The position numbers were made by a program, and so were the translations under genes. The notes beneath the pieces were generated by a model. That model searched no databases. It was not told where the DNA came from and saw only the letters and a list, made by a program, of their open reading frames with translations. This document shows, one piece after another, positions 33,946-43,005 of a stretch of 64,000 bases of DNA. How positions within the stretch are numbered: position 1 is the first letter of the stretch; the number at the start of each line of letters is the position of its first letter. The stretch is taken from contig JBMNRP010000012.1 of assembly GCA_050944685.1 (NCBI GenBank), positions 1 to 64,000 of the forward strand, written 5' to 3'. The DNA comes from CADBRN01 sp050944685 (GTDB lineage: Bacteria; Bacillota; Clostridia; Lachnospirales; Lachnospiraceae).

Positions 33946-35373
33946 ATGGGAGAGTTAAATCAGATACTTGGCACTATTGATAATTTTGTATGGGGCATTC
34001 CGCTGATCGCGGCGATTCTGGGAGTCGGACTTTTTCTCACCATCCGTCTGCACGGGATTCAGTTCCGGAAAATGGGAACGGGCTTCCGGCTCATGTTTTC
34101 CCGGGAAAGCTCGCAGGGAGGAACGGGCAGCGGTGACGTCACCAGCTTTCAGGCGCTCTGCACCGCTCTTTCAGCGACGATCGGCACGGGAAATATTGTT
34201 GGTGTGGCGACGGCCATCTCGGCCGGGGGTCCCGGAGCTCTGTTCTGGATGTGGATGGCGGCTCTTGTGGGAACAGCCACCAAGTTTTCCGAATGCACGC
34301 TCGCCGTGAAATTCAGGACAAAGGCGGAGGACGGTCATATCGTCGGAGGGCCGTTTTATTACATTGAGAAAGGCATGGGAAAAAACTGGATATGGCTGGC
34401 GAAGATATTTGCTTTTTTCGGCGTTCTGGTGGGTTTGTTCGGGATCGGAACATTTACCCAGATAAACGGAATCACAAGCGCGGTTCAGGATTTTTTTGAT
34501 CCGGAAACAGCAGCCTCGGTCAGTCTGTTCGGACGTACCTATTCATGGAGTGTGGTGATCGCGGGCGTGCTGCTCACCTTTTTCGTCGCACTGGTGATTC
34601 TCGGGGGCATCCGGAGAATTTCTCGGGTGGCGGAGAAGATCGTTCCGTTCATGGCGGTCATTTACATCGCGATTTCCCTGATTGTCCTGCTGACGCATGT
34701 GACGAAAATCCCTGCGGCTCTCGCCGAAATCATTCAGAGCGCGTTCGGGCTCCGCGCCGCGGCAGGCGGCGCTGTCGGAGCCATGCTGATGGCTATGCAG
34801 AAGGGTATTGCCAGAGGCATTTTTTCCAACGAAGCGGGACTTGGCAGCGCGCCGATCGCCGCAGCTGCCGCCAGGACCGACGAGCCGGTCCGCCAGGGAC
34901 TGATTTCCATGCTGGGAACGGTCATTGACACCCTCATTATCTGCACGATGACCGGCCTGACCATTGTCATCATGGGAGCCTGGAAAATCGACGGCCTTGA
35001 GGGCGTGGATATCACGACGAGGGCGTTTCAGACGGGTCTTCCGTTCCCGGAGCAGGTATCGGCTTTTCTCCTGATGATGTGTCTCGTGTTTTTCGCTTTT
35101 ACGACGATTCTGGGATGGGATTATTACAGCGAGAGATGTCTCGATTATCTGACTCACAACAGCCGGAATGCGATCCGCACTTTCCGCTTTTTCTATATTC
35201 TCTGTGTCTTTATCGGACCATATATGACCGTATCGGCGGTGTGGACGATTGCCGATATCGTAAACGGGCTGATGGCGATTCCGAATCTGATCGCGCTTGC
35301 CGCCCTGAACGGAGTGCTTGTGGCGGAAGTGCGGAGTTATTTCCGGCAGGAGAAAAAAAAGAGGAGCTTCTGA
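33946..35373 (+). CDS. Alanine or glycine:cation symporter (AGCS), copy 2
   Basis: 475 residues with about eleven hydrophobic segments. FQALCTALSATIGTGNIVGVATAISAGGPGALFWMWMAALVG and ARGIFSNEAGLGSAPIAAAAARTDEPVRQG are the AGCS signatures. It would import alanine or glycine with Na+ or H+. It sits 27 bases after the secreted protease gene and probably shares its transcript. A terminator follows. Confidence 0.92.
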   Translation: MGELNQILGTIDNFVWGIPLIAAILGVGLFLTIRLHGIQFRKMGTGFRLMFSRESSQGGTGSGDVTSFQALCTALSATIGTGNIVGVATAISAGGPGALFWMWMAALVGTATKFSECTLAVKFRTKAEDGHIVGGPFYYIEKGMGKNWIWLAKIFAFFGVLVGLFGIGTFTQINGITSAVQDFFDPETAASVSLFGRTYSWSVVIAGVLLTFFVALVILGGIRRISRVAEKIVPFMAVIYIAISLIVLLTHVTKIPAALAEIIQSAFGLRAAAGGAVGAMLMAMQKGIARGIFSNEAGLGSAPIAAAAARTDEPVRQGLISMLGTVIDTLIICTMTGLTIVIMGAWKIDGLEGVDITTRAFQTGLPFPEQVSAFLLMMCLVFFAFTTILGWDYYSERCLDYLTHNSRNAIRTFRFFYILCVFIGPYMTVSAVWTIADIVNGLMAIPNLIALAALNGVLVAEVRSYFRQEKKKRSF

Positions 35374-35404
35374 CTCGGGAAACATCGTTCTTCAGGTTAC
35401 AGAA

Positions 35405-35460
35405 ACGCTCCCGGCATTTCCCGCCGAACTTTGTCTTCGGGAAATACCGGGAGCGTATTA
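35405..35460. terminator. Terminator between convergent genes
   Basis: A 19-base stem with one mismatch (35405-35423 with 35438-35456), loop of 14 bases, between the AGCS gene and the leftward lipoprotein gene. Confidence 0.75.
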
Positions 35461-35502
35461 TTACAGATATCTGCGGTTCCTTTTCCGGAGCTTCTGTCAT
35501 CC

Positions 35503-37050
35503 TTACAGGGCGTAGTTCTCGAGTGTGACGCCCTTCAGTCCGCCGTCGTCGTAGACGATGAGCTTCATTCTCTGCTGGTAATTGTTGTTGTAGCTCAGGG
35601 AGTAATAGCCGAGCTCATCCGAGCGGTAGGGCTCATCCTCCGGCGTTCCGTAAGCGGCGATGACCTGATCGTAAGTGGATCCCCAGGTGATTCCTCCGGG
35701 AAGCTGAAGGCTCGGCCAGGTATTCGCCCACTCGATGCTCATGTTGACCGCCCAGATGCTGTTCTGCGTGATGTCCTGAACCGCGTTCGAGACATTGACC
35801 GTACCGATCTTGAAGTCCATGTCATATTTGCTGTTTGTTACATCGATCGTGCAGTACTGCTTGTCTCCCGGGTTCGTCGCGTATCCGTTTGTATAGCCAT
35901 AGTCGGCCATATTGAACGCCCAGTCGCTCTGAAGGGTGGAGTAGGCAAACGGGATCTGATAATTTTTCCCGTCCAGAGTGAAAGAGAGGGAGGTCCAGTC
36001 AGTGGATCCGGTTACCGGAGCGGTGGTGCTGTTCTGTCCGGAAGCGGCGGGAGTGGCCGTCGCGGTGGGAGTCGGAGTCGCGGTCGGAGTGGCAGTCGCA
36101 GTCGATGCCGACGTTCCCAGGTCAGAAGAGGAGCTGGTGCTTCCGGTCCCCGACGAGTTAAACAGGCCGCTGGCACTGGTGGATTCTTCTGCGTCCTTTG
36201 CCTCGTCCGGAATTTCGATCTCGTCGACGCTGTCAAATTCGTCGAAGACGTATTCTGCCGTGAACTTGTCAATGTTAACATCGGCTGTGTCAGAGGCACC
36301 GGTCGCCTCAAGCGCACTGCTGATGAGAGCAGATCCGAGATCGGCCATATCGCAGGTCATTTTTTTCGGACGAGAGGACTTTTTGCTGATATACAGAGTC
36401 GTATCCGCACTCTCATCCTCCAGGTCACTTGTGTCCAGATCGCCCAGGCTGTCTCCCATTCCGGTGCTGTCGAGAATCTCTGTGATCATATCACCGGTAA
36501 TTTCGGTGTCAATGACATAGCATTCTTCGCCCTCGACTTCCTCGGTATCTTCTTCGAGATCGGCGTCGAGATCCCCGTTGGCAATACTGTTAAAGATACT
36601 GCTGCCGCTGAAGGACCCGTCTTCGTCGGACATATCCGCGGACGTTTTCGTCCAGGTGTCTCCGTCATCCACGGTTTGATAGCTGACCAGTTTGTCGTTG
36701 TCTTTTTCCGTGTACTGTTCAATATTGAGGCTCTGATCCTGTCCGGAAGCAGTGATATTCATATCGCCATTCATGTGCATGACAAAGGGATCGAAGGTCT
36801 CTTCCAAATCCAGGTCGGACGTCATTTCCAAATCCAGAGTCGAACTCGAGCCCGTCACGGAAATGCTGCCGCTGAAATCCATGTTTATCTTACCGGATAC
36901 CGATTCGGCTTTTTTCATGCTTGTGACGGCACTTTTCGCGAGACTTTCCGGGGTCGCTTTGGTTGCACCGCCGCTGCAGGCAGCCAGGGAAGCACCGATA
37001 ATCACGGCAAGAGCAGATGCTGTCAGTTTTGTTTTGAAATTCTTTTTCAT
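35503..37050 (-). CDS. Secreted lipoprotein of unknown function
   Basis: 515 residues. The lipobox is LAAC-SGG (lipid Cys about residue 25). Residues about 30-285 resemble LppX/DUF6612-type lipoproteins that bind hydrophobic ligands (SAVTSMKKAESVSGKINMDF opening, many acidic turns). A Ser/Thr-Ala-Pro linker (about 295-345) leads to a separate C-terminal domain with a DUF4309-like look (GITWGSTYDQVIAAYGTPEDEPY). Start at 37050 chosen because GGAGAG lies just upstream. It follows the clostripain-like gene on the same strand with a 129-base gap. No function proven. Confidence 0.75.
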   Translation of the reverse strand: MKKNFKTKLTASALAVIIGASLAACSGGATKATPESLAKSAVTSMKKAESVSGKINMDFSGSISVTGSSSTLDLEMTSDLDLEETFDPFVMHMNGDMNITASGQDQSLNIEQYTEKDNDKLVSYQTVDDGDTWTKTSADMSDEDGSFSGSSIFNSIANGDLDADLEEDTEEVEGEECYVIDTEITGDMITEILDSTGMGDSLGDLDTSDLEDESADTTLYISKKSSRPKKMTCDMADLGSALISSALEATGASDTADVNIDKFTAEYVFDEFDSVDEIEIPDEAKDAEESTSASGLFNSSGTGSTSSSSDLGTSASTATATPTATPTPTATATPAASGQNSTTAPVTGSTDWTSLSFTLDGKNYQIPFAYSTLQSDWAFNMADYGYTNGYATNPGDKQYCTIDVTNSKYDMDFKIGTVNVSNAVQDITQNSIWAVNMSIEWANTWPSLQLPGGITWGSTYDQVIAAYGTPEDEPYRSDELGYYSLSYNNNYQQRMKLIVYDDGGLKGVTLENYAL

Positions 37051-37179
37051 TATTTTTCTCTCCATGTCTGATGAACCATCAACAATGAGTTACATCCCCC
37101 CAGATGTAAAAAATGTTTACATCATCTGTAGTCCGGTATTATCCGAAAGAAATTCCGGAATGATTTCGTTGATTCCAGC

Positions 37180-39264
37180 TTATCCTCCCTGAGAAAACTC
37201 ACTGGCCGGGATCTTGAGATAATTTGTATAATACTGATTTCCCTGTGTGTCTGTAATATAAAACAGGCAGATATAGTCGGAAGTTTCTTCGTTTGTCTTC
37301 AGCTGGACGGAAAAATCCCCGTGAACGGTCATTTCCGCTCCGACTCCGGAGGAAACCTTCCACTGCTCGAACGGAGCTACGGTCTGGTCGTCGTTAAATA
37401 CGATGTCCCGCGCGAAGAGAAACGGAGTGATGCTGTCTCCGTCTTTTATTTCAATCAATGTCTTGTCCGGATAGAGCTCTCCGTCGGCGTCCAGAGTATT
37501 GTAGATGCCGCAGATGACGCCGCTCGGGTGGTCGTTGTCCACTTTTACGTGAATGTAGGCGCTCTTTGAATTGTCCGGATCCATAAGATTGATCATGACC
37601 GGGATAGCGAATTTCCGGTATTCATCTGTCCACTCAATTTCCGTCGCGCAGCAGGGAATGCTTTCGCCGTTGCTGTCTGTGAGGTAGAAGATCTTTCCGT
37701 CAAATTTGCTTCTGAGCTTTCCGTCGTCGGAAAGTGTCGTGTTTCTGGAGTTCACCCAGCAGATGTAGGTGTCCTCGTCGTCCGCCTGCCAGGCAGAGGC
37801 ATTGGCGTGAGCGAAATTGGCGACCTGATCTTCGGTCAGCTGTACGTAATATGCCGAGGTGTTGTTTTCCTGAGATGGCGTTACTTCTCCGATATTCCAG
37901 TCATAGAGCGTCTCGCCTTCCAGGGTTTTCACGAAGTCTTTGATGAAGGAGATGTAGGTCTGGCTGAACCCGTTCTTTTCGTACTCCGTCACCCACTGAT
38001 CCGCGTATTCCTTGTTCTGGAAGGGGAAGTAGATCGCAATGCCGTGTGCCTGAGAAATATTGGATCCGTTGATAACGACCGCGTTCTCCAGGGAAGCCTG
38101 CAGATCCGAGCACTCATTCGGGAACTGTTCTTTCATGGAATCCGAGAGGGAGTAAAGGTCAATGTAATCGTAGAAGCTGTCCGCACTCACCATTCCGAAT
38201 GCTTTTGCGTTGTCCCGCGATTTCGCGATTTTCGAATATTCGCCTGCCCGCAGGGAATTATCCGCGGAGGTGACGAGAGATTCGAGACGATTGACTACGT
38301 CCGGGATTTTTTTCAGATCCACGCAGGACAGGGAATAGTCGGGAGAGTAGGAGCCGTAGTGATCGTAGTACAGCTGAAATGCGTGGATGAAATATTCGGC
38401 TGCCTTGTCTCCTTCATAAGCCTTGTTGTCCGTGATGTCGTCGAGACAGCTGTAATCCCAGCCACTGCTGGATTCTACTTCCTCAGAGGCGATCATATAG
38501 TCCGCGCAGTCCGATAAAGCGTCAGCGACTTCGATCATGCCCATCATGCAGGCGTCGAATCCGATAAAATCCATTTTCTGGCTGTCTGCCAGTTCGGAAC
38601 CGGCGATGCCGTTTTTCAGTTCGGCGACAGAGAGCATATCGTAGTTGTGAGTCTCATCCGCTCCGTATCCCAGAACCGCTCCGCCACCGTGATTCCAGAA
38701 GATCATTCCGTAATGTTCGGCGGGATAGTTTTCATAAGCGTAATTCATAAACTCCGTGACGGTTCCGGAATCGCCCATGTTGTCTGACTGCATGGCGTAG
38801 ACGCTGTTCACGTCTTTATTCTTCATCTCGTACACATTCAGGGAATCCGATGAGACGGAAGAATTCCACCAGTGGTTTGAACCTCCGGCGCAGACGATGA
38901 CGTTCATCCTGTCCGCGTCGTAGCCGCTTGCGGCCATCTCTTTCAGATCCTGTGTGGCCGCTCCGGCCTGGGATTCCAGATCCGATCCGACCATGTATAC
39001 CATTAAAGTTTCTTCTGCTTCGGAACCCCGGCTGCTTTTTTCGGTTCCGGACCCGGTGTCTTCTTTGCTGCTTTCATCGGAAGCGCCCGTCACCGAGCCT
39101 GTCGAATCATCGCCCCCTTCGTCGTATTGGACCAGATCCGATGATGGTCTGCTGCTTCCGCTGGTTCTTTCCTGGAGAATCCCGCAGCCCGCTGTGGTAA
39201 CGGACAGCGCTCCGGCGGTGAGAACCGCGAACAGTTTATTGAATCCCCCCGCTTTTCTGGTCAT
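37180..39264 (-). CDS. Clostripain-like (C11) cysteine peptidase lipoprotein
   Basis: 694 residues. A lipobox-like TTAGC follows a basic N-terminus (Cys about 27), then a Ser/Asp/Gly-rich linker to residue 85. The C11 domain starts TLMVYMVGSDLESQAGAATQDL; the catalytic dyad is H192 (IFWNHGGG) and C239 (GFDACMMGM), in the caspase-like fold. A C-terminal beta-rich domain follows (about 450-690). Clostripain relatives cut after Arg or Lys at the cell surface. The gene is downstream of the ECF sigma and anti-sigma genes and may belong to that regulon. Confidence 0.88.
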   Translation of the reverse strand: MTRKAGGFNKLFAVLTAGALSVTTAGCGILQERTSGSSRPSSDLVQYDEGGDDSTGSVTGASDESSKEDTGSGTEKSSRGSEAEETLMVYMVGSDLESQAGAATQDLKEMAASGYDADRMNVIVCAGGSNHWWNSSVSSDSLNVYEMKNKDVNSVYAMQSDNMGDSGTVTEFMNYAYENYPAEHYGMIFWNHGGGAVLGYGADETHNYDMLSVAELKNGIAGSELADSQKMDFIGFDACMMGMIEVADALSDCADYMIASEEVESSSGWDYSCLDDITDNKAYEGDKAAEYFIHAFQLYYDHYGSYSPDYSLSCVDLKKIPDVVNRLESLVTSADNSLRAGEYSKIAKSRDNAKAFGMVSADSFYDYIDLYSLSDSMKEQFPNECSDLQASLENAVVINGSNISQAHGIAIYFPFQNKEYADQWVTEYEKNGFSQTYISFIKDFVKTLEGETLYDWNIGEVTPSQENNTSAYYVQLTEDQVANFAHANASAWQADDEDTYICWVNSRNTTLSDDGKLRSKFDGKIFYLTDSNGESIPCCATEIEWTDEYRKFAIPVMINLMDPDNSKSAYIHVKVDNDHPSGVICGIYNTLDADGELYPDKTLIEIKDGDSITPFLFARDIVFNDDQTVAPFEQWKVSSGVGAEMTVHGDFSVQLKTNEETSDYICLFYITDTQGNQYYTNYLKIPASEFSQGG

Positions 39265-39418
39265 GCCTGCTCCGTTCTGCCTGTCTGCCCGCCCCGCCGT
39301 TCCGGAACATTCGGATCTTTAAAAGAATGTCTGTTCCGTTCCGGCCGGACCGGGCGTTGAATTCAGGTCTTGGTTTCTTCTGATGTCTTTTTGTTTCCTG
39401 CCGGCTTCACAAATAATA

Positions 39419-39431
39419 CCGGGCACCCCGG
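39419..39431 (-). terminator. Small hairpin after the anti-sigma gene
   Basis: CCGGG-CAC-CCCGG (39419-39431), followed on the minus strand by TATTATTTG. It is weak and may only attenuate transcription into the clostripain-like gene. Confidence 0.35.
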
Positions 39432-39440
39432 AAAAAGGTT

Positions 39441-40148
39441 TCAGCCTTTCAGGAAATTTTTTAATATTTTTTTGAAACCGGTTTCGTCCGCGGTCGCGCT
39501 GAAGAGATAGTAGGAGAGACCGTCTCTCTCGCCGGAGGCGTACCACGACTCGTTTCCCTCGTCCCCGCTTTTCGCGAGGAAAACGGACTGCCCTTCTACA
39601 CGGCTCGTTTCCAGATCCGCCATCGCATCCGGCGTGACATCATGGGTTTTGCTTACGACGAGCATGACTTCGGTGTTATCCGAATCGTAATAGAAAATAC
39701 CGATATCATCGGTGACTTCTCCGTCTTCCTTCACAATTTCCGCACTTCCGTCCGTATATTCGCATCCGTCGATAAGCTTACGGCAGTCCTCGCCGATAAA
39801 ATCGCTGTATTCGCTGACGGATACACTGGAATCGTCCTCCTGGCTGAACTCCTGAGAGGCCGTCCGGGAAACGGACAGCGAGGAAATTTCCGACCAGTTG
39901 TACTGATCCCGGTTCGGAAAATAGACGGCGGCAAGAATTACCACCGCCGCCGCTGCGGCGGTAACCGGGAAGACAGGAAATCTTTTTCTGTGCGCCCTGG
40001 TAATGGGTATGACGGTTTCGTCCTTCTGGTCCTGCTGCATTTTTTCCTGCGGAGCGTCCTTCTGATTCCGGATCGCCTGAAGCGTTTTTTCGATCAGAGC
40101 ATCAGGGGCGTGCATGTTGTCGATGTCTTTTTTGTAATTGTCCATCAT
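39441..40148 (-). CDS. Putative anti-sigma factor (single-pass membrane protein)
   Basis: 235 residues. A cytoplasmic N-terminus of about 57 residues starts MDNYKKDIDNMHAPDALIEKTL, a zinc-free anti-sigma-like helix region. A TM segment follows at about 58-76 (FPVFPVTAAAAAVVILAAVYF), then an extracellular DUF4367-like domain ending DETGFKKILKNFLKG. The gene overlaps the sigma gene by four bases (ATGA), which implies translational coupling and a sigma/anti-sigma pair. The signal sensed is unknown. Confidence 0.8.
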   Translation of the reverse strand: MMDNYKKDIDNMHAPDALIEKTLQAIRNQKDAPQEKMQQDQKDETVIPITRAHRKRFPVFPVTAAAAAVVILAAVYFPNRDQYNWSEISSLSVSRTASQEFSQEDDSSVSVSEYSDFIGEDCRKLIDGCEYTDGSAEIVKEDGEVTDDIGIFYYDSDNTEVMLVVSKTHDVTPDAMADLETSRVEGQSVFLAKSGDEGNESWYASGERDGLSYYLFSATADETGFKKILKNFLKG

Positions 40149-40636
40149 AAGTCATACGCTCCTTTCAGCTTTTTTTTCAGAGATTCCCGCCCGCGACGGA
40201 GCCGGGTCTTGACCGCGCCTTCTGTGAGATCCAGCACTTCGGCAATCTCTTTGATTGACAGATTCTCGTAGTAAAAAAGATGGATAACCTCCCGGTAATT
40301 TTCCGGGAGCTCCAGCACGGCGTTCGTCACATCCGAGAGATCTTCTTTCTCTTCGGATGCCTGTTCACCCATAGAATCAAGACTGACCCGTCGCTTCCGC
40401 CAGGCGGAAGTCATTTCCGACCGGCATTCATTGATCGTCACACGGATCAGCCATGCTTTGAGGTGCTCTTCACTTGTAATACTGCTCTGATGCTGGAAAA
40501 GTTTCAGAAAAACGTTCTGAAAAATATCTTCGACCTCCGGCGATCGGTTTGTGTTGACCGAAGCCAGGCGATAGACCATGTCCGCGTACTTTCGTACCGC
40601 CTCGTCGATATCAAAATGAAAAGATGACTCTGTCAT
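40145..40636 (-). CDS. ECF-type RNA polymerase sigma factor
   Basis: 163 residues. Region 2 reads YADMVYRLASVNTNRSPEVEDIFQNVFLKLF and region 4 reads ELPENYREVIHLFYYENLSIKEIAEVLDLTEGAVKTRLRRGRESLKK. It directs polymerase to an extracytoplasmic-stress regulon. It is coupled to its putative anti-sigma by a four-base overlap. A strong inverted repeat lies upstream at 40655-40678. Confidence 0.92.
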   Translation of the reverse strand: MTESSFHFDIDEAVRKYADMVYRLASVNTNRSPEVEDIFQNVFLKLFQHQSSITSEEHLKAWLIRVTINECRSEMTSAWRKRRVSLDSMGEQASEEKEDLSDVTNAVLELPENYREVIHLFYYENLSIKEIAEVLDLTEGAVKTRLRRGRESLKKKLKGAYDL

Positions 40637-40654
40637 GTGTCATGCAATGCCTTT

Positions 40655-40678
40655 CTGCAATAAAGTGGTTTACTGCAG
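40655..40678. promoter_or_regulatory. Inverted repeat upstream of the sigma factor gene
   Basis: CTGCAATAAA (40655-40664) and TTTACTGCAG (40669-40678) form a near-perfect 10-base inverted repeat with a 4-base centre (one G-U if read as RNA). It lies about 20 bases before the sigma start and could be an operator or a leader hairpin. Confidence 0.4.
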
Positions 40679-40765
40679 ATAATTGTATCACGCACGGTTA
40701 AGAGAAGAAAGCAAGAAATGTGTAACGCGGGAGCTGAAAAAGCCTGTTTTCCGGGCGGGAAACGG

Positions 40766-41362
40766 TCAGAAGGAAGCCAGGACGCGGAGCATCCAGGAGG
40801 CAAACCTGGCGTGTCCCTTTCCGGAGAAATGGATTCCGTCGAAAGCCATCTCCGCGTGAGCTTCTGCCGCGTCCGCAAAAGAAATGCCCAGGTCACCGGC
40901 GATTTGCCGGTAGCAGGAGGAGAGCTTCCGGCTCTCTCTGGAAAGCGCCGGAGCTTCGTCCGGAGCATCCGCCGGCGGAGGAGCAATCAGAAGAATCTGA
41001 AATGAGCCGGTTTCGCGCTGGAAGTTTTCGGATATCAGGCGCTCCAGCACGCTTTTCATGAGCCGAGCCGTCTCTTCTGCGGACGGGTTTCGGGAGATGC
41101 GCAGGTCATTGGTGCCGAGCATGATGGCGCAAAGATCCAGCGGGCTCTCATTCCGGATCGCATATTTCAGTTCGCCGAAAGAATACGGGGAACCGGGAAT
41201 GCATCTGCCGTTCATGGCGTCTGCTGCAATCTGCCATTTTCCGGCGGCCATTTCGCGCAGACGGCAGGTCCAGCGGACCTCTTCCGGATATCGGCCGCCG
41301 TAATAGCTGCGGGGATCGTAGCCGTATGTATTGGAATCCCCGTAGAACAGAACTTTTTTCAT
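40766..41362 (-). CDS. SGNH/GDSL-type hydrolase
   Basis: 198 residues. Block I is FYGDSNTYGYDP (nucleophile Ser), block III is MLGTNDLRI, and block V is DGIHFSGKGHARFA (Asp and His), a complete SGNH set close to arylesterase-like proteins. It hydrolyses esters or acetyl groups, probably in the cytoplasm since no signal peptide is present. The frame is open to 41473, but the ATG at 41362 follows AGGAGGATT. It lies upstream of the sigma gene on the same strand with a 129-base gap. Confidence 0.88.
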   Translation of the reverse strand: MKKVLFYGDSNTYGYDPRSYYGGRYPEEVRWTCRLREMAAGKWQIAADAMNGRCIPGSPYSFGELKYAIRNESPLDLCAIMLGTNDLRISRNPSAEETARLMKSVLERLISENFQRETGSFQILLIAPPPADAPDEAPALSRESRKLSSCYRQIAGDLGISFADAAEAHAEMAFDGIHFSGKGHARFASWMLRVLASF

Positions 41363-41382
41363 GGCGAATCCTCCTGAAGCCT

Positions 41383-42027
41383 TCAGAAAAGCGTCTGCTG
41401 CCGGAAGATTCCGAAAACGGAAAGCTCCGGCATCTCCATTTTCAGAAAGGCCTCCGTGCGGTCCGCCTGACATATCCAGCTTTCTACCCGGTCCGGCGGG
41501 ATCATCAGCGGCATACGGTCGTGAACCGGTGCCATGGAAGCGTTTGCGGCCGTCGTCAGAATCACGAAGCGGCGCTGATTTTCATAATAGTCATAGATGC
41601 CGGCAAGATACAGAATCGGCTGGTTTTTGAGCTCAAAGGCAAATCGGTTCTTTTCGCGGTCCCATTCATAAAATCCGGTGGCGGGAAGAACACAGCGGCG
41701 GCTTCTGGCAGCTCTCGAAAAGACGGGCTTCTCCATCAGGGTCTCCACTCTGGCGTTGATTGTCAGTTTTCCGTGAAAAGGAAAGCCCCAGAGAAGATCA
41801 TCGAGGATGACCGGATTTGTCCCGTTCCTTCCTTTCTCAGGAGCTCCGGGGGTATCGACCGGACCGGCGGAAAGGATGACGGGAGCGCGGTCCCCCGGAT
41901 GAATGTCAGAAGGTGCAATGACAGAACCGTGACTCTCCGGATCCGTCTCAGAATCCGCGAAGCGCAGACCCGTCTCCCGGAACAGCTCTTTTTTCATTGA
42001 TTTTCCGATATAGTATCTGCCGCACAT
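41383..42027 (-). CDS. SRAP/YedK-HMCES family protein
   Basis: 214 residues. The Met is followed by Cys2 in MCGRYYIG; after Met removal this Cys forms the thiazolidine crosslink to abasic DNA in YedK/HMCES. Other family residues are visible: NARVETL, CVLPATGFYEWDR and the MAPVHDRMPLMI loop with the active His. It protects abasic sites in single-stranded DNA. The frame is open far upstream (to 42777), but the start at 42027 has GGAGGTCACA just before it and only this start gives Cys2. Confidence 0.92.
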   Translation of the reverse strand: MCGRYYIGKSMKKELFRETGLRFADSETDPESHGSVIAPSDIHPGDRAPVILSAGPVDTPGAPEKGRNGTNPVILDDLLWGFPFHGKLTINARVETLMEKPVFSRAARSRRCVLPATGFYEWDREKNRFAFELKNQPILYLAGIYDYYENQRRFVILTTAANASMAPVHDRMPLMIPPDRVESWICQADRTEAFLKMEMPELSVFGIFRQQTLF

Positions 42028-42059
42028 TGTGACCTCCTGCCGGCGGGTGCTTTGTTTTG

Positions 42060-42410
42060 TTACCGTCTGACTTCTTTCTTCATAAGGATCCAGGCAACCG
42101 CGGGGATGCAGATATCCGCGGCAACAGCCAGTCCGAAGACTCCCTCGTAGGACCCGTGCAGATTCCACTTGATGATCGTCATGATGACTGCGACGGCGGA
42201 AAATACTGCCCAGAGCAGAAAACTCCGGCCGTTTTTCCGGATACCGGTGAGGATAATTCCCGCAAGCATGCCACATTTCGTAATGATGAAGAGTACATTC
42301 CAGACGGGACGCCCGATGGGATAGAGAAGGACGGCTCCGATTATTACGGAAGCTGCCGCGAACCAGAACCAGGTTGTCAGTAAAAGGCTGTTTCTCGGTT
42401 TGTTTTCCAT
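42060..42410 (-). CDS. Small four-helix membrane protein, unknown function
   Basis: 116 residues, four hydrophobic segments (about 12-30, 36-54, 64-82, 90-108) with the basic C-terminus MKKEVRR. It does not match a family I can name with certainty. The start has GAGGAGC upstream. It is followed after 32 bases by the SRAP gene, so they may be co-transcribed. A possible minus-strand TACAAT -10 lies near 42442. Confidence 0.65.
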   Translation of the reverse strand: MENKPRNSLLLTTWFWFAAASVIIGAVLLYPIGRPVWNVLFIITKCGMLAGIILTGIRKNGRSFLLWAVFSAVAVIMTIIKWNLHGSYEGVFGLAVAADICIPAVAWILMKKEVRR

Positions 42411-42580
42411 AAACTCTGCTCCTCTTTTTTGAAAAAAATTGTAACATATCGTGGGAGAGAAAATCTATCCCGGTTGTCTTTTGTACCGTGAATCTTACGG
42501 GAATTTTTCTCTTTTTGCAAATATGGATTCGGCTTTTTTGTTTATCCGGCTCTGCGGTCCGGGAGAGAAGAGGGTCTGTG

Positions 42581-42609
42581 TTGACAGTGTGATACCGCTC
42601 AGATAAAAT
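42581..42609 (+). promoter_or_regulatory. Promoter of the Cys-rich and zinc-ribbon gene pair
   Basis: TTGACA (42581-42586), 17 bases, TAAAAT (42604-42609), a near-consensus vegetative promoter. Confidence 0.7.
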
Positions 42610-42689
42610 AAATCTGAAAATAGTATAAAAAAAGTCTGACTGCAAGACAAATCCTGCGGGATGTCGATCATGAAAGGAATTCACTGACC

Positions 42690-42980
42690 ATGAGCGAAGA
42701 AAAGAAGGGGCTGAAACCCCAGACGGTCCCGAACTCGTATCGGTACTTTGAGAACCGGGACTGTGAATATTTTCCATGCCACACCGGTCTGGAAAATTTT
42801 AACTGCATGTTCTGTTACTGCCCGTTTTACCGGGAGGAGAAATGTCCCGGCAAGCCGGAGTACATAGATGTGAAGGGAAGGACGATCAGGGACTGCACAA
42901 ACTGTAATTTTCCCCACAGACCGGAGAGCTACGATGTCATTATCCATTGGATTAGGAACGCCAATCAGGCGGATGCCTGA
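42690..42980 (+). CDS. Cysteine-rich small-domain protein
   Basis: 96 residues with ten Cys in the pattern DCEYFPCHTG...NCMFCYCPFY...KCPG...RDCTNCNFPH. This is the cysteine-rich small-domain family (often a metal-binding or Fe-S-like zinc domain), in some genomes found near cobalamin genes. Here the cobalamin riboswitch operon is about 5 kb away, too far to imply an operon. It precedes the zinc-ribbon gene by 25 bases. Confidence 0.8.
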   Translation: MSEEKKGLKPQTVPNSYRYFENRDCEYFPCHTGLENFNCMFCYCPFYREEKCPGKPEYIDVKGRTIRDCTNCNFPHRPESYDVIIHWIRNANQADA

Positions 42981-43005
42981 CGGACTGTAATAAAAGGAGG
43001 AGAAT

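Noticed and set aside
33946..35373. Recent duplication of the AGCS transporter at 16863-18278
   Set aside because: The two proteins share family motifs only; their sequences and neighbours differ too much for a recent copy.
35431..37071. Plus-strand frame of 546 codons opposite the lipoprotein gene
   Set aside because: It is a shadow of the minus-strand lipoprotein: repetitive Val/Gly/Arg text without a domain. The minus frame has a lipobox, ribosome site and a plausible domain order.
42028..42777. Long upstream extension of the SRAP frame
   Set aside because: SRAP proteins need Cys directly after the initiator Met. The start at 42027 has a GGAGG site; the extension overlaps the 116-residue membrane protein gene.
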